From NCBI GenBank assembly GCA_015501055.1, contig JADNYV010000216.1:1-59892 (forward strand): 59,892 bases of DNA. Reading direction: 5' to 3'. The notes under the pieces are model-generated. The model had not been told where the DNA came from, ran no database searches, and saw only the letters and a program-made list of their open reading frames with translations. The DNA comes from Mucidula mucida. Lineage: Eukaryota > Basidiomycota > Agaricomycetes > Agaricales > Physalacriaceae. Shown here in pieces: positions 1-11,471 of the stretch. The translations under genes were made by a program, and so were the position numbers. Each line of letters starts with the position of its first letter. The first letter of the stretch is position 1.

Positions 1-739
1 CGGCACCTTCCTCAAAACGAACGGACCAAGGTCCAGCTCCCCAGGCAAAACCGGCGCACAGTACGGATTGATCCAGCGAACGAGGAGTACCATAGTGAGT
101 TCCGGAGATTGAGGAAGCTGGAATTTGTACAGGGCGTCGCAGGGTGCGAGTTCGCGACAAGGCGGAATGGGCAGCATGAAGAACCTATAATGAGCGAATT
201 CGTCTGGCTCGGATGATGGGACCTGAATAAGACGATGAGTAAACGCGAAGAGTGTCAAGGTGGAAGCTTACTTGAGGGGTAATGGATGCTGGAGAGGCGT
301 ATCCAACTGGGTTTGATTCGACCTGAATAACAGAATCAGTGAACGGAACCTAGAATATATCAACGAAACTCACCTCTAGCGTCTCCTTCTTCTTTCCTTT
401 GGCATGGCGCGTTGTACCATTGCCCGACGCTTTACGCTTCGGTCGCGTTGCCTGTGTGCCACGAGTCGACCCTCGTTGTGCATCTCCGCTCCCTCTGGCT
501 TGCGTTCCAGCAGCTGCAGAGGCCTCATTTCTGCGATACTCCTGGTATCGCTGGAATGCGCCTTTCAATTCCGCGCCGGGTAAACGCGTCGGCTCCTGGG
601 ATATACTCGACGCGCTATTGTTACGCAACAAGGGTTTGGATGAAACGGAGGCGATGTGGGACGTTTGGGCTTCCGAATTGATGGGTGAGGAATCCCGAGC
701 ACGCAGGTCAGCGGGCGACGCGGCATTAGGCGTCGACAT
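1..739 (-). CDS. Unrecognised basic Ser/Ala-rich protein, 3' end outside window
   Basis: Minus-strand gene starting at 739. Exon 1 is 374-739, exon 2 is 272-322 and exon 3 runs from 222 off the window edge. Introns 323-373 (51 nt) and 223-271 (49 nt) have GTGAG/GTAAG donors and CAG acceptors, and all three exons join in phase 0 with no stop. Exon 1 encodes a low-complexity Ser/Ala/Thr-rich region followed by a basic patch (PKRKASG, then KGKKKE) that could be a nuclear localisation signal. Exon 3 encodes an ordered-looking stretch (HYRFFMLPIPPCRE, LVRWINPYC). I recognise no domain. The basic motif KRKASG also occurs in the unrecognised family member at 55887-56714, but that is too short to prove relationship. 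The gene model is well supported, the function unknown. Confidence 0.6.
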
Positions 740-2102
740 TTTACCAACCAGCGCCTTTGTTCGGTGTACGGTTGTTGTGAATGATGGGCATGGCGTCTAT
801 GTCGTGATTGTTGGGGAGAAAGTTGTTAAGACACGGATTATTGACCGTGGAGAGCAGACGTCTGTGGTGTAGGTGGTAGTGGAAAGGCAAGGGTGAATTC
901 ACCTCGTGTATGTGGACCGACCACAATGGGCGACGAGCCCGGAGGATGCCGGTGGCCTTTGTTTGCCAAATTGGGTAACTCAATAACAAAATGGTAGCTG
1001 CGCACCGGTGGCAGATCCAGAGAGAATCTACGAGATAAATCTCAGCTAGGGCATTGAAGAGATAATAGATACCCACATGTTCCACGATTGTTGTTAGTTT
1101 GCTATTGCGCCACACTCGAAAATCGAAATGGGAATCTCGATCAGGAGTGTGACAGAGCTCCTGATTTCACCAAGATAATTCCGGATAAGCCACGTTATGC
1201 CGCATGTTGATAATGGCAGCATGGGGAAGATGGCGCGGGTAACATGACCGTGTTGAGATGGTTGGGGCATGACGCAGACTTCGGCTTAGTGCACATACAG
1301 TACAACGAGGGCCAGCCGCACAACTCAAACATTCTAGAGGCGAGCTAGACTTCAAGTGAGTTACCCTCCCCAAGTAAAGCGAATGAAATACATTTTACTG
1401 GTGGCCAAGGCATGTCCGCAAGCGCAATTTCTCGGAGGACCTAATGCATAGATAGATTGTCAATAGCACCGAGAACAGCAATTAGCCGTGCTAAGCTGTC
1501 CCACATTGTAGTAACCATTCCGTATGGTGTCTGAACCGTATATTATTAGCTTCATGGCCGGACTGCGCCTGTAAGTCTGACTACATTTCATATGAGAAGG
1601 CAGTTATGAGCTTACTGCAGATGTCCTTTCTATGTGAAGGTGGGACCGCCGGTCCAAGCCGCGCGATTCTTGTAGCCGGAATGCGATTGGCAGATGGCCT
1701 CAATCAGAAGGATGTACTTGAAAATCGCAGACGTATCATTGTGCGGCGCGTAGACCCAGACAATACATCTTGAACGCGTATTCTTTGCCGCTATAAAGCG
1801 CTATAATGACCACTTTCCGTTTTTATACCCACCCGTTGGCAGGCAGCAGTGGTCGTTGAGTCGCCAGACTACACGACGAATAGAGGGCGAAGAAAGCGAC
1901 ATATCCTGTTCTCGTGAGTTGCCTGAATAAGCCTGTGTTATAGCGGCGTGTTTGTGAGATGATAATGGATGTACATTTGCCGGCGGCGCTTTTCTCTTCC
2001 TCCTCCCACAATCGTTGCGCGTCTCAGATGTATATATTTCTCCTAGCTGTTTAAAACTACAAGAATGCTGGGAAAATCTACACTTTGTCACCTCCCACCA
2101 CC
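740..2102. other. No supported gene
   Basis: Open frames here are short and look like chance: no plausible exon chain, no recognisable motif and no repeat shared with the rest of the window was found. The stretch presumably holds the divergent promoters of the minus gene ending its 5' side at 739 and of whatever begins near 2103. Confidence 0.4.
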
Positions 2103-3380
2103 ATGACCGACTACCCGCCCGCGACAACGACAACGACAACGGCATTGACTGGAAGTAATCAACCGGGTACAGGTGTGATTTCAGCCATTCTATCGGCGCA
2201 GCTCACCGTCCCAACAGGGCTGTACAAACAGCTATTGCTGTCATCGACTTCGAACGAAGTCTAGCTTCTACTAGAACGGGAATGCCTGAAAGGATTTCAG
2301 CTCGCCACCTCCCAGCCTTGTCTATCGACGGTCACGCCGACGTTCCTTCTCTCATGCGTTTTGCTTCACTTCCTGTTCACTCCTACGGACGATTGCACTG
2401 CTGCTCAATCGCGCGCATACTGCGATGCCAGCGGGCATCGCGCTTCGTCGACCGGGTGTACTACAAGCTTTCGGTTTGATGACGTTGATGGCCAGTTCGA
2501 TGTTCCGGACGGAGGGCAATATGGACGGTTTAGAGACGCTGCGCGACATTCTTACGCGCGGCACGGCGTATTGGATCTATTCAAAGAGGAAATTGCTTAT
2601 CTGTCGTTGGGCGTGATGCTCTTTAGGGCAGGCGGTGCAGTGTATGCGAAGCTTGTCCTCCATTGTAACGAGACGCGGTATTATATGCGTCTTTGGTTCG
2701 GCAGAATGTCAACGAGCAGACGTGAGTAGAATCGCTCCGTGTCTCGGTTTAGCTCATACCAGTTAGCGACGCTGTAGAGTTCCCGCAGACACAATGGCTA
2801 GACCACCCGTTATACCGCAGAACAACTTCCATACGAAGGCCCGCATATCTTTGGACGCGCTCGCGCTCATCTTGAAAGACGACATGTTGGATCATCGAAT
2901 ATGACGAGCCTAACGCAGGTATGTATGTTAACGCAAGAGATCTGGTGTTTTTCTGATGTCGTTGCTTTTTGCCACGCGGTTTAGTTTCCTCTTACCACAA
3001 ATTTCCTAACTTTGGCTGCTAGTCTCGCGAAACAGCATCATATTGCTGTCTCATGGCAAAGAGAGGCTGTATACTTGGGTACGTCAATAGAGGTCAACAC
3101 TAACATGCCTCTGATCTTCCCAGGTGTATCCAACCGGCGTCTATTGCAGGCCAGTCGGCGGTCTCCACCTCGATACCGATATGCTTTCGGCATGTATCTC
3201 AAATTTCCAAGTGTCCCCACACTCGGTTACATAGACTGCTACATCCAATATCTCCCAACGTTGTACGAACGTCTCATCGTTCCGGACCACGGTTACATGC
3301 TCCAGTCACCGAGCCTGACGAAAACCTTCCTGGAGGCTATGCCTGCCAGTGGACATTACCTGTTTTGTTGGATGGGCTGA
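2103..3380 (+). CDS. Possible multi-exon gene of unknown function, perhaps decayed
   Basis: A Kozak-like ACCACCATG at 2103 opens a Thr-rich N-terminus. A GT..CAG intron at about 2260-2322 would join it to a frame continuing to about 2720, with a hydrophobic stretch (FLLSCVLLHFLF). Further exon-like pieces lie near 3000-3100 and 3124-3230, separated by a good intron (GTACGT..CCCAG); the latter reads VYPTGVYCRPVGG in one frame. Between 2425 and 2610 two frames are open at once, and I could not settle which is used. No family was recognised. This could be a real gene with an incomplete model or a pseudogene. Confidence is low. Confidence 0.2.
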
Positions 3381-3777
3381 ACGAGGTCGGTTGTGGTTTT
3401 GGTGGTGAAACGGACTGGATTGCTCGTGTCATTCCCCGGTCTACCCCTTTCGCCTAATCGCCTACTTATCATCCACACTATTACACCGTGACGTTCAACT
3501 GCTACTCAACCATTCAGTGGATCAGAGAATCTCGCTTCGGCACGAAGTAGGCTTCCATTCCACACGCCAATTCCTATCCAAACGCATGTAAAACCTGACG
3601 CCCAGGTAAATAAATTTCCGTTTAGTATACTTACTTTACTTGCACTCATTGAAGATTGATTCTTCTGTAGACCTCCCACCGGTGAGAGTCGAGTTTACAC
3701 CAGTCGAACGCTGGCATATGGACATAATACGTGTTCCCGTATCAGTCTTATGAGACGATGCGCGCTCGACGGCTCTC

Positions 3778-4306
3778 TGTTATGAATCGCCATATTTTCA
3801 CATTTTCACATCTTATCATATCTTATCGGGAGCCTTGTCTTATCAACCAACGGACCGTTTCATCATCTGTTTCGTCACCGATCATACCCCTTTTCATTAC
3901 CGAAGCCGTACTCATGTCGGACACACGCCCAACACATGGATGACATCATACATGCCGATACCTCATGGACTCCCTATTGTATACACACCGCCGACACTCG
4001 TAGTACACATAGTCGTTTCAGTATTATTACTTACATGCAGTCACCACTCGTATTTAATGGTTTCACGGACTAGTAGCATACAACACTGGGTCAAGGGCGT
4101 GGAGCATCCCTAGTGGAAACGCGTATGGACAAGGAGCTTCAAACACAGACTTAATAGTATATAAGCAGTAGTGTAGTATCATTGTACTTTAGTTCCGATC
4201 TCGTTTATACACCTGGCCTAGCCTAGTCTTACGAACGCGAACGTTTTCTCTTTCAGTTCTTGCTGTGGTACCTGGTTGAGTCTCGTGGCTTAGTCAGTCG
4301 CTAACA
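3778..4306 (+). repeat. 5' LTR
   Basis: 529 bp long terminal repeat with TG..CA ends. It carries a TATA box (TATATAA, 4158-4164) and, 32 nt downstream of it, the segment complementary to the primer-binding site. The 3' partner is 9766-10296. Confidence 0.95.
4158..4201 (+). promoter_or_regulatory. LTR TATA box and inferred transcript 5' end
   Basis: TATATAA at 4158-4164 is followed 32 nt from its start by TAGTTCCGATCT (4190-4201), the spacing expected for a pol II start site. The inferred R region therefore begins at or near 4190. The same arrangement is present in the 3' LTR (TATATAA at 10147-10153). Confidence 0.6.
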
Positions 4307-4308
4307 GA

Positions 4309-4320
4309 AGATCGGAACTA
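4309..4320 (+). other. Self-priming primer-binding site
   Basis: AGATCGGAACTA lies two bases after the 5' LTR. It is not a typical tRNA 3'-end complement (no initial TGG). It is a perfect 12-base reverse complement of 4190-4201, the inferred first bases of the element's own transcript. This is the layout of the Tf1/sushi group, where the 5' end of the mRNA folds back to prime minus-strand synthesis. Complementarity is seen directly; the mechanism is inferred from that group. Confidence 0.7.
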
Positions 4321-4905
4321 CTTTCTACCACCTACCACACATCCCTGATCGTCGATCAGCACTTCGCTGTTTGATCATTGCACATTCCCCTATTCCCTTT
4401 CCCTGTTTACAGATCGACGGATTCCTAATTCCAGTGCACGTCCGCATACGTGTGTATTGGTCCCAGTAGCGCCGGCTAACAGTTAGAGATAACTGCCTCG
4501 GGTGCTGGAAGTAGCCGCTCTCACGAGAACGAACTTTTGGCAGTTGCACTTCAGTGGGCGCTGTTTACGGGTCAACCCCCGTTCCCAGGAAAACTTCGGC
4601 TTACCTCACACCAGAGGGACGTCGGCTGGGCAATTGCGAACTTGTGACGAGCTCTTGGGCTCCGTAGATACATAGTCAGTAGTCGGTAAAATAGCGTAGA
4701 CAGTTACAATACCTACCTACTTTACTTACCTTACGATACACATCATCATTCCCCACCCTACCAAGTCCTGGATTCTATTTCAGATCTAGGCGATCCCTCC
4801 CTATTCATCCAAACCTCTATTCCCTCACCCGTTTCATCCAAATCCGCATCACCCATATCCCCACTTTCACCCTTTCACTCTCCAATTCCATCACCCCGAT
4901 CCATC

Positions 4906-5830
4906 ATGTCCAACGAGGCACCAGAAGCCGCTCATCACACACCCGCTCATCACGCCAATGACGAAACCAAAGGCCGATCCCTGGTCAACAAGCCTTATGA
5001 CTATGACGGGGACAAGTCCAAGTACAAGAGCTGGTGGCGATCGATGTTTACATACATCCGTGACAAGAAGAACAACCTCACATCGGACTCCGAAAGGATC
5101 GATGTTGTTCTCTCCTACATCCGAGGAGATCATGTTGATGCATGGGTCCAGAACTACTCGGACCAGAACTTCGATGAGGAAGAAGAGGAATGGTCAGTCT
5201 CTTGGACTGAGTTCAAAGAGAACTTGAAGGAGCGATTTGTGGACTCCAACCTCGCGCAAGATGCGCAAGATCAGATCGAACGGTTGCGCCAGGGGCAAGA
5301 CACCGCTCAAGATTTCTTTCAGAAGTTCGAGGTCCTGCTTACTCAGGCGGAATACTCGAAGGATGATGCATTTGTCGTGCGACTTCTCGAGACCAATGTC
5401 AACGAGAAGATCATCGACCAGATCTATGGCAGCCGAGATGGGTTGCCAAAGAAGTACAAGGATTGGAAGGCACAGATCATTCAGATCGATCAGCTATGGA
5501 GAAGGCGGGCGGCGAGCAAGAGGTCCGGCATGCAGGTCCGGCCCCAAGCTCCGCAGGCGGCTACATCGAGAGCCAATCCTACGAACCCACCCCCGACGCC
5601 GATCACACGACGAGATGCCACCGGTGTTACCTATGGAGGAGCCGGCAGGCCGATGGACATCGACAATGCACGTCGAAGGGACTCTGCTTCAGCTGTGGCG
5701 AACATGGCCATGTAGCAGGTTCTGTCCGAAGAAGGGTCGACCCCAGACGATTCGGGGTTTATGGACCGAAATGAACGACGAGGAAAGAAGAAGTTGGCCG
5801 AAGAGTTGGGTTTTGCGAAGCTCCCGCAGT
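4906..5830 (+). pseudogene. gag: gag (capsid and zinc knuckle), frameshifted
   Basis: The frame opens at ATG 4906 after a 585-bp leader and reads uninterrupted to 5715. It encodes a capsid-like region (YDGDKSKYKSWWRSMFTYI; DFFQKFEVLLTQAEY) followed by a Pro/Arg-rich linker. The zinc knuckle CFSCGEHGHVA lies in a second frame near 5690-5720 and its last cysteine (RFCPKK) in a third, so at least two single-base shifts cut the domain. A further shift is needed near 5780, and one near 5816 to enter the pol frame. One of the shifts could in principle be a programmed gag-pol shift, but the number of breaks argues for decay. Confidence 0.8.
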
Positions 5831-8066
5831 AGACGCAGTCCTGCCGGAGCAGTCATCAAGGGAAGGGTCGTCAGATGCAGAATTTATTTACAGTACGGGT
5901 ACTGAAACATCTAAAATATCATCGACGACTTCACCAACAAAACCTGCGAAAGAAAGATTTGAGCCAAATACGCCCGAGTGGATCGCACAACGGCTAAGAG
6001 AGGATGACATGTCGAGAGCAGTGGGAATTCTGAGAGCATGGATGCCGGAGCGGAGAGAGAGAGAAGCGACGGAGGAGAAGGTGATGGCGATCAGAGCGTT
6101 GACAAAGGAAGCCGCGGTGGAAGTTGTGACGGAGTTGAAAAAGTCGAGGAAGTACATCCGGGGAACAAAGGGGCAGGACATGAAACTCCGAGTAACCATA
6201 GAGAGCGTACACACAGGCTCTGAATGGGAAACGAGTGCCCTTCTTGACAGTGGAGCAACGGGTTCTTGTGTCAATAAAGAATTCGTCGAGAAGAACGGAC
6301 TCCCGATCAAGGAGTTACCGATCAAGCTCCCTGTCTACAATGCGGATGGAACCCTAAACGAGGGAGGAGCAATCGAAGGCTTTGTGGAGGTCCGGATGAA
6401 GATCGGTGATCACGCAGAAAAGATTGAGTTGGCCGTCACCAATCTTGGTAAAACAAGCATCTTTTTGGGGCTAGATTGGTTACGATATCACAACCCCACG
6501 ATCAACTGGACGGAATCCACATTGTCTTTTGATCGATGCCCAGACCGCTGCGGCTATCTACCTGAGTACGACTCGCCAGAAGACGAAGGAGAAGATGTAG
6601 AAGAGAAGTTGGAAGAGGGAGAGCGCTTGTTCTGGATGGACTGGGACAACTATTGCAAAAGCGGTGAAAAGCTGAGATCACAACAGCCTTCATCTGCTGC
6701 TGCACCTTACATCGAGGAATTTTCCGATGTATTCAGCAAGGCGGACTTTGATAAGTTACCGGAGCGAAGACCCTGGGATCACGCGATAGAACTCACGCCT
6801 GGTTCCAAACCGGTTGACTGCAAGGTCTATCCTCTTAGTCCATCCGAGCAGAAGGCATTAGACGAGTTCTTGGAGGAAAACATACGCACGGGACGCATAC
6901 GGCCATCAATCTCACCCATGGCGTCACCATTCTTCTTTGTCAAGAAGAAGGACGGAAGCCTTCGGCCAGTGCAGGATTATCGGAAGTTGAACGACATGAC
7001 AATCAAGAACCGATACCCCTTGCCGTTGATTCAGGAGCTTATCGACAAGTTGAAGGGAGCAAAGGTTTTCACAAAGATGGATGTCCGATGGGGTTACAAT
7101 AACATCCGGATCAAAGACGGTGATGAGTGGAAAGCGGCGTTTAGAACAAACCGAGGGCTGTTTGAGCCATTAGTATGTTTTTCGGACTCACAAACTCGCC
7201 GGCAACGTTTCAATCGTTCATGAATCACATCTTGAAGGAGTTGATTGACGGCGGACATGTTATAGTTTACCTGGATGATATACTTATCTTTACGAACACT
7301 CTCGAGGAGCATAGACAGATTGTACGAAAGGTATTGGAGATATTACGAGTAAATAAGCTGTATTTAAAACCCGAGAAATGTAGTTTTGAGGCACAGACTG
7401 TAGATTACTTAGGAGTCATTGTGGAGGAGGAGAAGTGAAGATGGATCCGGCAAAAGTGGCCGTAGTGAAGGAATGGAAGGAGCCGACGAAGAAGAAGGAA
7501 GTGCAGTCATTCCTGGGCTTCTGCAACTTCTACCGACGTTTCATCCGGGGATTTGCGGGAGTAGCGAAGCCGTTGACATCGCTAACCGGGAAGGGCGAGT
7601 GGGTTTGGGGCATGGAGCAGCACGAGGCGTTTGAGGAGTTGAAACGGAGGATGACGGAAGAACCCGTTCTGATTGTACCACGCGACGACGGCAAGTTTCG
7701 AGTTGAGGCGGACTCCTCGAACTATGCGAACGGGGCGGTTCTTTCCCAGTTTGTTGACGGAAAATGGAGACCAGTAGCTTTCCGATCTCGCGCGCTGAAC
7801 GAAGTAGAGCGTAATTATGAGATCTACGACAAAGAGATGATGGCTATTATGGACTCGATCGACGACTGGAGCAATATCTCCTTGGAGCTAAGGAGACGGT
7901 GGAGGTTTTACCGATCATCAAAACCTCCAGTACTTCAGGAAGCCACAGAAGTTGAACCGGAGGCAGGCGAGATGGGTTACGGAGTTGGCGGAGTATGACA
8001 TACAGATGATTCACAAGCCGGGCAAGACAATGGGGAAAGCTGATGCCTTGTCAAGGATGACAGGCC
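5831..8066 (+). pseudogene. pol: pol: protease, reverse transcriptase, RNase H, frameshifted
   Basis: From about 5831 one frame runs to 7223. It contains the aspartic protease site LLDSGATG near 6244 and the start of reverse transcriptase ([24 protein letters not shown], with the first catalytic Asp). A missing base near 7175 moves the frame to the segment with the YLDD box (VIVYLDDILIF, about 7268). Another shift at 7435 leads into the thumb and RNase H (VQSFLGFCNFYRRFI; VEADSSNYANGAVL). Two more shifts fall between 7860 and 7950 around the TDHQNL motif. The catalytic motifs themselves are intact, but the polyprotein cannot be read through. Confidence 0.85.
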
Positions 8067-9754
8067 TTGAGAAGGGGGAAAAAGATAACGAAAACGTTGT
8101 TTTGCTCAACCGGAGTTTTTTATTTCACAAATTCAATTTCTTTACATACAGTAGATACACCGGAGGACGAATTACTTAACAAAATCAAACAAAGAAAAGG
8201 AAACAAAGACAGATACGTACAAAAAGCATTAGAAAACAAAGAAAAAGGATGGGAAGAGAAGGAAAATGGACTTATTATATGGAAGGATCGTATTTACATA
8301 CCAAAGGACAAGGAATTGCGGGGAAAGTTATTGGAATGCACCATGATGCACAGCTTGCAGGGCATCCTGGACGATACAAGACCCTCGAGCTGATCACACG
8401 CACCTATTGGTGGCCAGGAATCAGCCGAGACGTCCGTGAATACGTAGAAGGGTGTCAAAAATGCCAGGTCACAAAGTCACATCGCACGAAGCCGGCTGCA
8501 CCTCTTCATCCTATTGATGTGCCAAGCGAGCCATGGGAGATAGTAGGGACGGACATGATTGGAGAGCTGCCGGAATCAGGAGGATACAACGCGATCAGCA
8601 CGTTTGTGGACCATTTCACCAAGCGATTACGTATCATACCGACACACACCACTCTGACGTCAGAAGGCATGGCCCGCATTTACCGTGATCGCATTTTCCC
8701 CATACATGGGATGCCACGACAGATGATACATGATCGCGGTCCACAATACCACTCGCGTTTCATGAAGGAATTGTACCGGTTGTTGGGCATACAGGGAAAC
8801 TTTACAACGGCGTATCATCCACAGGCAAATGGGCAGACGGAACGGTTGAACCAAGAGATAGAACATTTCTTACGGTTATTCGTCAACTATCATCAGAACG
8901 ACTGGCATGAATGGCTACCCTCTGCTGAATTCGTTTACAACGATCGAGTTCACTCGGCGACCAAAGTCACTCCGTTCTTCGCAGACATGGGCAGACATCC
9001 CTACAAAGGCACCGCTCCGAAAACGGCATCGAGAAATGAGACTGCGCAGGAGTTTGCCGATGGCATGAGGAAGACATGGGATGAAGTGGGGTCAGCATTG
9101 AAGATGGCAAAAGAGGACATGAAACGGTTTTATGACAGGAAGCGAACAGAGGCAGTAGAGTACAAGGAAGGCGACAAAGTATGGCTGGAAGGGACGAATC
9201 TCAGCACGGATCGACCAATGAAGAAGCTCGATGACAAACGATTCGGGCCGTTCAAAGTGATCAAGAAAGTCGGGACGAGCTCTTACAAGCTCCAGATTCC
9301 TCACACGTGGAAAAGCATTCATCCCGTGTTCAATGAGGCCCTGCTGACGCCTTACCACGAGCCGCAATTTCCGACGCAACCCCGAGACACGCGTCCACCA
9401 CCTGTGCTGGAAGGAGCCGAACCGGAATGGGAGGTCGAGAAAGTGGTGAATTCCCGGAAGTACCGCGGGGGTTTTCAATACAAGGTTCACTGGAAGGGTT
9501 ATGGCACACACGAGCAGACATGGGAACCGGCATGCAATCTCAAAAATGCCGACGAAGCCATCAGCGATTTCCACCAACAATATCCGAACAAGCCAAAGCC
9601 ACCCGCGCTTGCTCGCATTGAAGTCCCCATGTCGCAATTTCCATCACATCTATTCCGACCCATGCCACCGCCCGATACCGAACCCCTCGACGTCACGCTA
9701 CCCTCTGCAGCCCTCATGGAGCGACTCTGGCGCAGAATGGAACTTGCGCCTTAA
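8067..9754 (+). CDS. pol: integrase with C-terminal chromodomain
   Basis: From 8249 a single frame of about 500 codons runs to the TAA at 9752. A stretch before it (8067-8336) encodes the upstream linker in another frame, so one shift lies near 8337. The integrase has the N-terminal zinc region (HHDAQLAGHPG..CQKC), the catalytic triad at about residues 102 (VGTDMIG), 162 (HDRGPQ) and 198 (GQTERL) of that frame, and the GPF/Y-type segment RFGPFKVIKK. A chromodomain follows at about residues 393-445 (EWEVEKVV..YKVHWKGYG..TWEP). Chromodomains are known to target such elements to heterochromatin. This is the best preserved part of the element. Confidence 0.9.
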
Positions 9755-9765
9755 GGAGGGGGTGA
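9753..9765 (+). other. Polypurine tract
   Basis: AAGGAGGGGGTGA lies immediately before the 3' LTR, the expected place for the plus-strand primer. It overlaps the end of the integrase frame. Confidence 0.75.
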
Positions 9766-10296
9766 TGTTATGAATCGCCATATTTTCACATTTTCACATC
9801 TTATCATATCTTATCGGGAGCCTTGTCTTATCAACCAACGGACCGTTTCATCATCTGTTTCGTCACCGATCATATCCCTTTTCATTACCGAAGCCGTACT
9901 CATGTCGGACACACGCTCAACACATGGATGACATCATACATGCCGATACCTCATGGACTCCTTATTGTATACACACCGCCGACACTCGTAGCACACATGG
10001 ACGTTTCAGTATTATTACTTACATGCAGTCACCACTCGTATTTAATGGTTTCACGGACTAGTAGCATACAACACTGGGTCAAGGGCGTGGAGCATCCCTA
10101 GTGGAAACGCGTATGGACAAGGAACTTCAAAACACAGACTTACTAGTATATAAGCAGTAGTGTAGTATCATTGTACTTTAGTTCCGATCTCGTTTATACA
10201 CCTGGCCTAGCCTAGTCTTACGAACGCGAACGCTTTCTTCCTTAAGTTCTTGCTGTGGTACCTGGTTGAGTCTCGTGGCTTAGTCAGTCGCTAACA
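9766..10296 (+). repeat. 3' LTR
   Basis: 531 bp, about 98% identical to 3778-4306 by eye. The differences are mostly substitutions, several of them C/T, plus two one-base length changes. Confidence 0.95.
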
Positions 10297-10477
10297 CTGG
10301 CCTGCAATTTTGCTGGGCCAGGGCTCTACCAAGCCAGGCCAGGCCGGCGGCTTCAGGCCAAAGCAGATCACTAAACTGACTGAACGATATCATAGTGTTT
10401 GCCCAGGCCACAAAGACATTCAACACAATTCCGGCAATACTCTGAGTCAATCGTCCTCTGACATTGAATTGATTCTG

Positions 10478-11092
10478 TCAATTTCCTGACGAGTTAGTTT
10501 GACGATGCTTAAGACTTGGAAAGTACACACATTCTGCAACTTCAAATCCATGATCATAAGCGCGGGTTCCTTGGTCATGACGCCGCTTGATGCCTCTCCC
10601 TCTCCCAGGGAGAATCTCCCTGTAAAATGCTCCTAATTGTGTCCATGTCCATTGTTGTAACCGAAGACTTGTCTCCCGCTTGAACTGGTCAGCTGCCTCA
10701 TCTTCTACTCCATCCTTTGGTGCACGCACTGGAGCTTCCAGGTACGGTATGGGTGTTGCCGGTCGTCTGAGCAGATGGAAGAACACCCGACATGGTGTGT
10801 GATGGTCGAAATCGTGGGCAAGGTGCGTCCTGCCTCGTGTAGGAAGAAGGCTGTACTTCACATGACGAGCAGCCGTTAGACCGGTGATTCTATGAGCAGT
10901 CACATGGCCACCAAAACGACAGCCGGAAGGTAGGAGAAGTATACGCAGATACAGGATGCGCGTACAGGCTTCAACAGATGCCGAAAAACAGTGTCGTACT
11001 TCTAAATTGCTGACAGACTGACTCGGTTTGTAGACACGATGAAGAAAGGGCGCCGAAGATGGCCGGTACTTTCCAATGCAACAATCATTCAA
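10478..11092 (-). CDS. Hypothetical open frame of 204 codons
   Basis: Uninterrupted frame from 11092 to 10478. The last third is more protein-like than chance (acidic then basic, with Trp/Gln-rich LRLQQWTWTQLGAFYREI). No domain was recognised. It adjoins the LTR element and pseudogenes and may be a transposon remnant. A host gene cannot be excluded. Confidence 0.25.
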   Translation of the reverse strand: MNDCCIGKYRPSSAPFLHRVYKPSQSVSNLEVRHCFSASVEACTRILYLRILLLPSGCRFGGHVTAHRITGLTAARHVKYSLLPTRGRTHLAHDFDHHTPCRVFFHLLRRPATPIPYLEAPVRAPKDGVEDEAADQFKRETSLRLQQWTWTQLGAFYREILPGRGRGIKRRHDQGTRAYDHGFEVAECVYFPSLKHRQTNSSGN

Positions 11093-11471
11093 CTGACAGG
11101 GTCTTCATCCAATTTGGAACTCCCTTTAAACATGGTGAACTTGTGCATGCGGAGAAAAGAGAGATTGTTTCAGCTCAGAAAATTATGCAATGGGAGGCCT
11201 AGTCAAACATCTTGAGATGTACAAAGAGAGAGTCACGAATGCAACAAAACCGGAAATGTGGCGCTGGCAAACAGCTAACAAAGATCACCACTAAGCGTGG
11301 GAATTTGTATCACATCCCACGTCCCGAATCAGTTCACGCTTCACACCGAATTCGTATACATATCATACTGTAATCACATTCCCTGATTCTACACGTCGTT
11401 TGACATGTCATCGCAACATGTAAACAACCATACACCCATACTAGTACACATTGTCCCAAGTCCAAAACTAC

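Larger units (their letters stand above)
3778..10296 (+). mobile_element. Ty3/gypsy LTR retrotransposon (chromovirus), frameshifted
   Basis: Complete element of about 6.5 kb bounded by two near-identical LTRs that begin TGTTATG and end GCTAACA. The order is LTR, primer-binding site, gag, protease, reverse transcriptase, RNase H, integrase with C-terminal chromodomain, polypurine tract, LTR. That order and the chromodomain place it among the chromoviruses (Metaviridae-type, Ty3 class). The LTRs differ at roughly ten positions in 530, so insertion is fairly recent. The internal frame is nevertheless broken by several single-base shifts in gag, reverse transcriptase and RNase H, so this copy is probably non-autonomous. 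The flanking five bases (CTCTC left, CTGGC right) do not match, so no clean target duplication is seen. Confidence 0.95.

Noticed and set aside
1801..2145. Minus-strand frame beginning with Ser/Leu-rich codons
   Set aside because: It is antisense to the ACGACA repeat near 2130 and shows no motif.
5690..5830. Programmed gag-pol frameshift
   Set aside because: At least three separate shifts are needed in 130 bases and no heptanucleotide slippery site is evident, so decay is the simpler reading.
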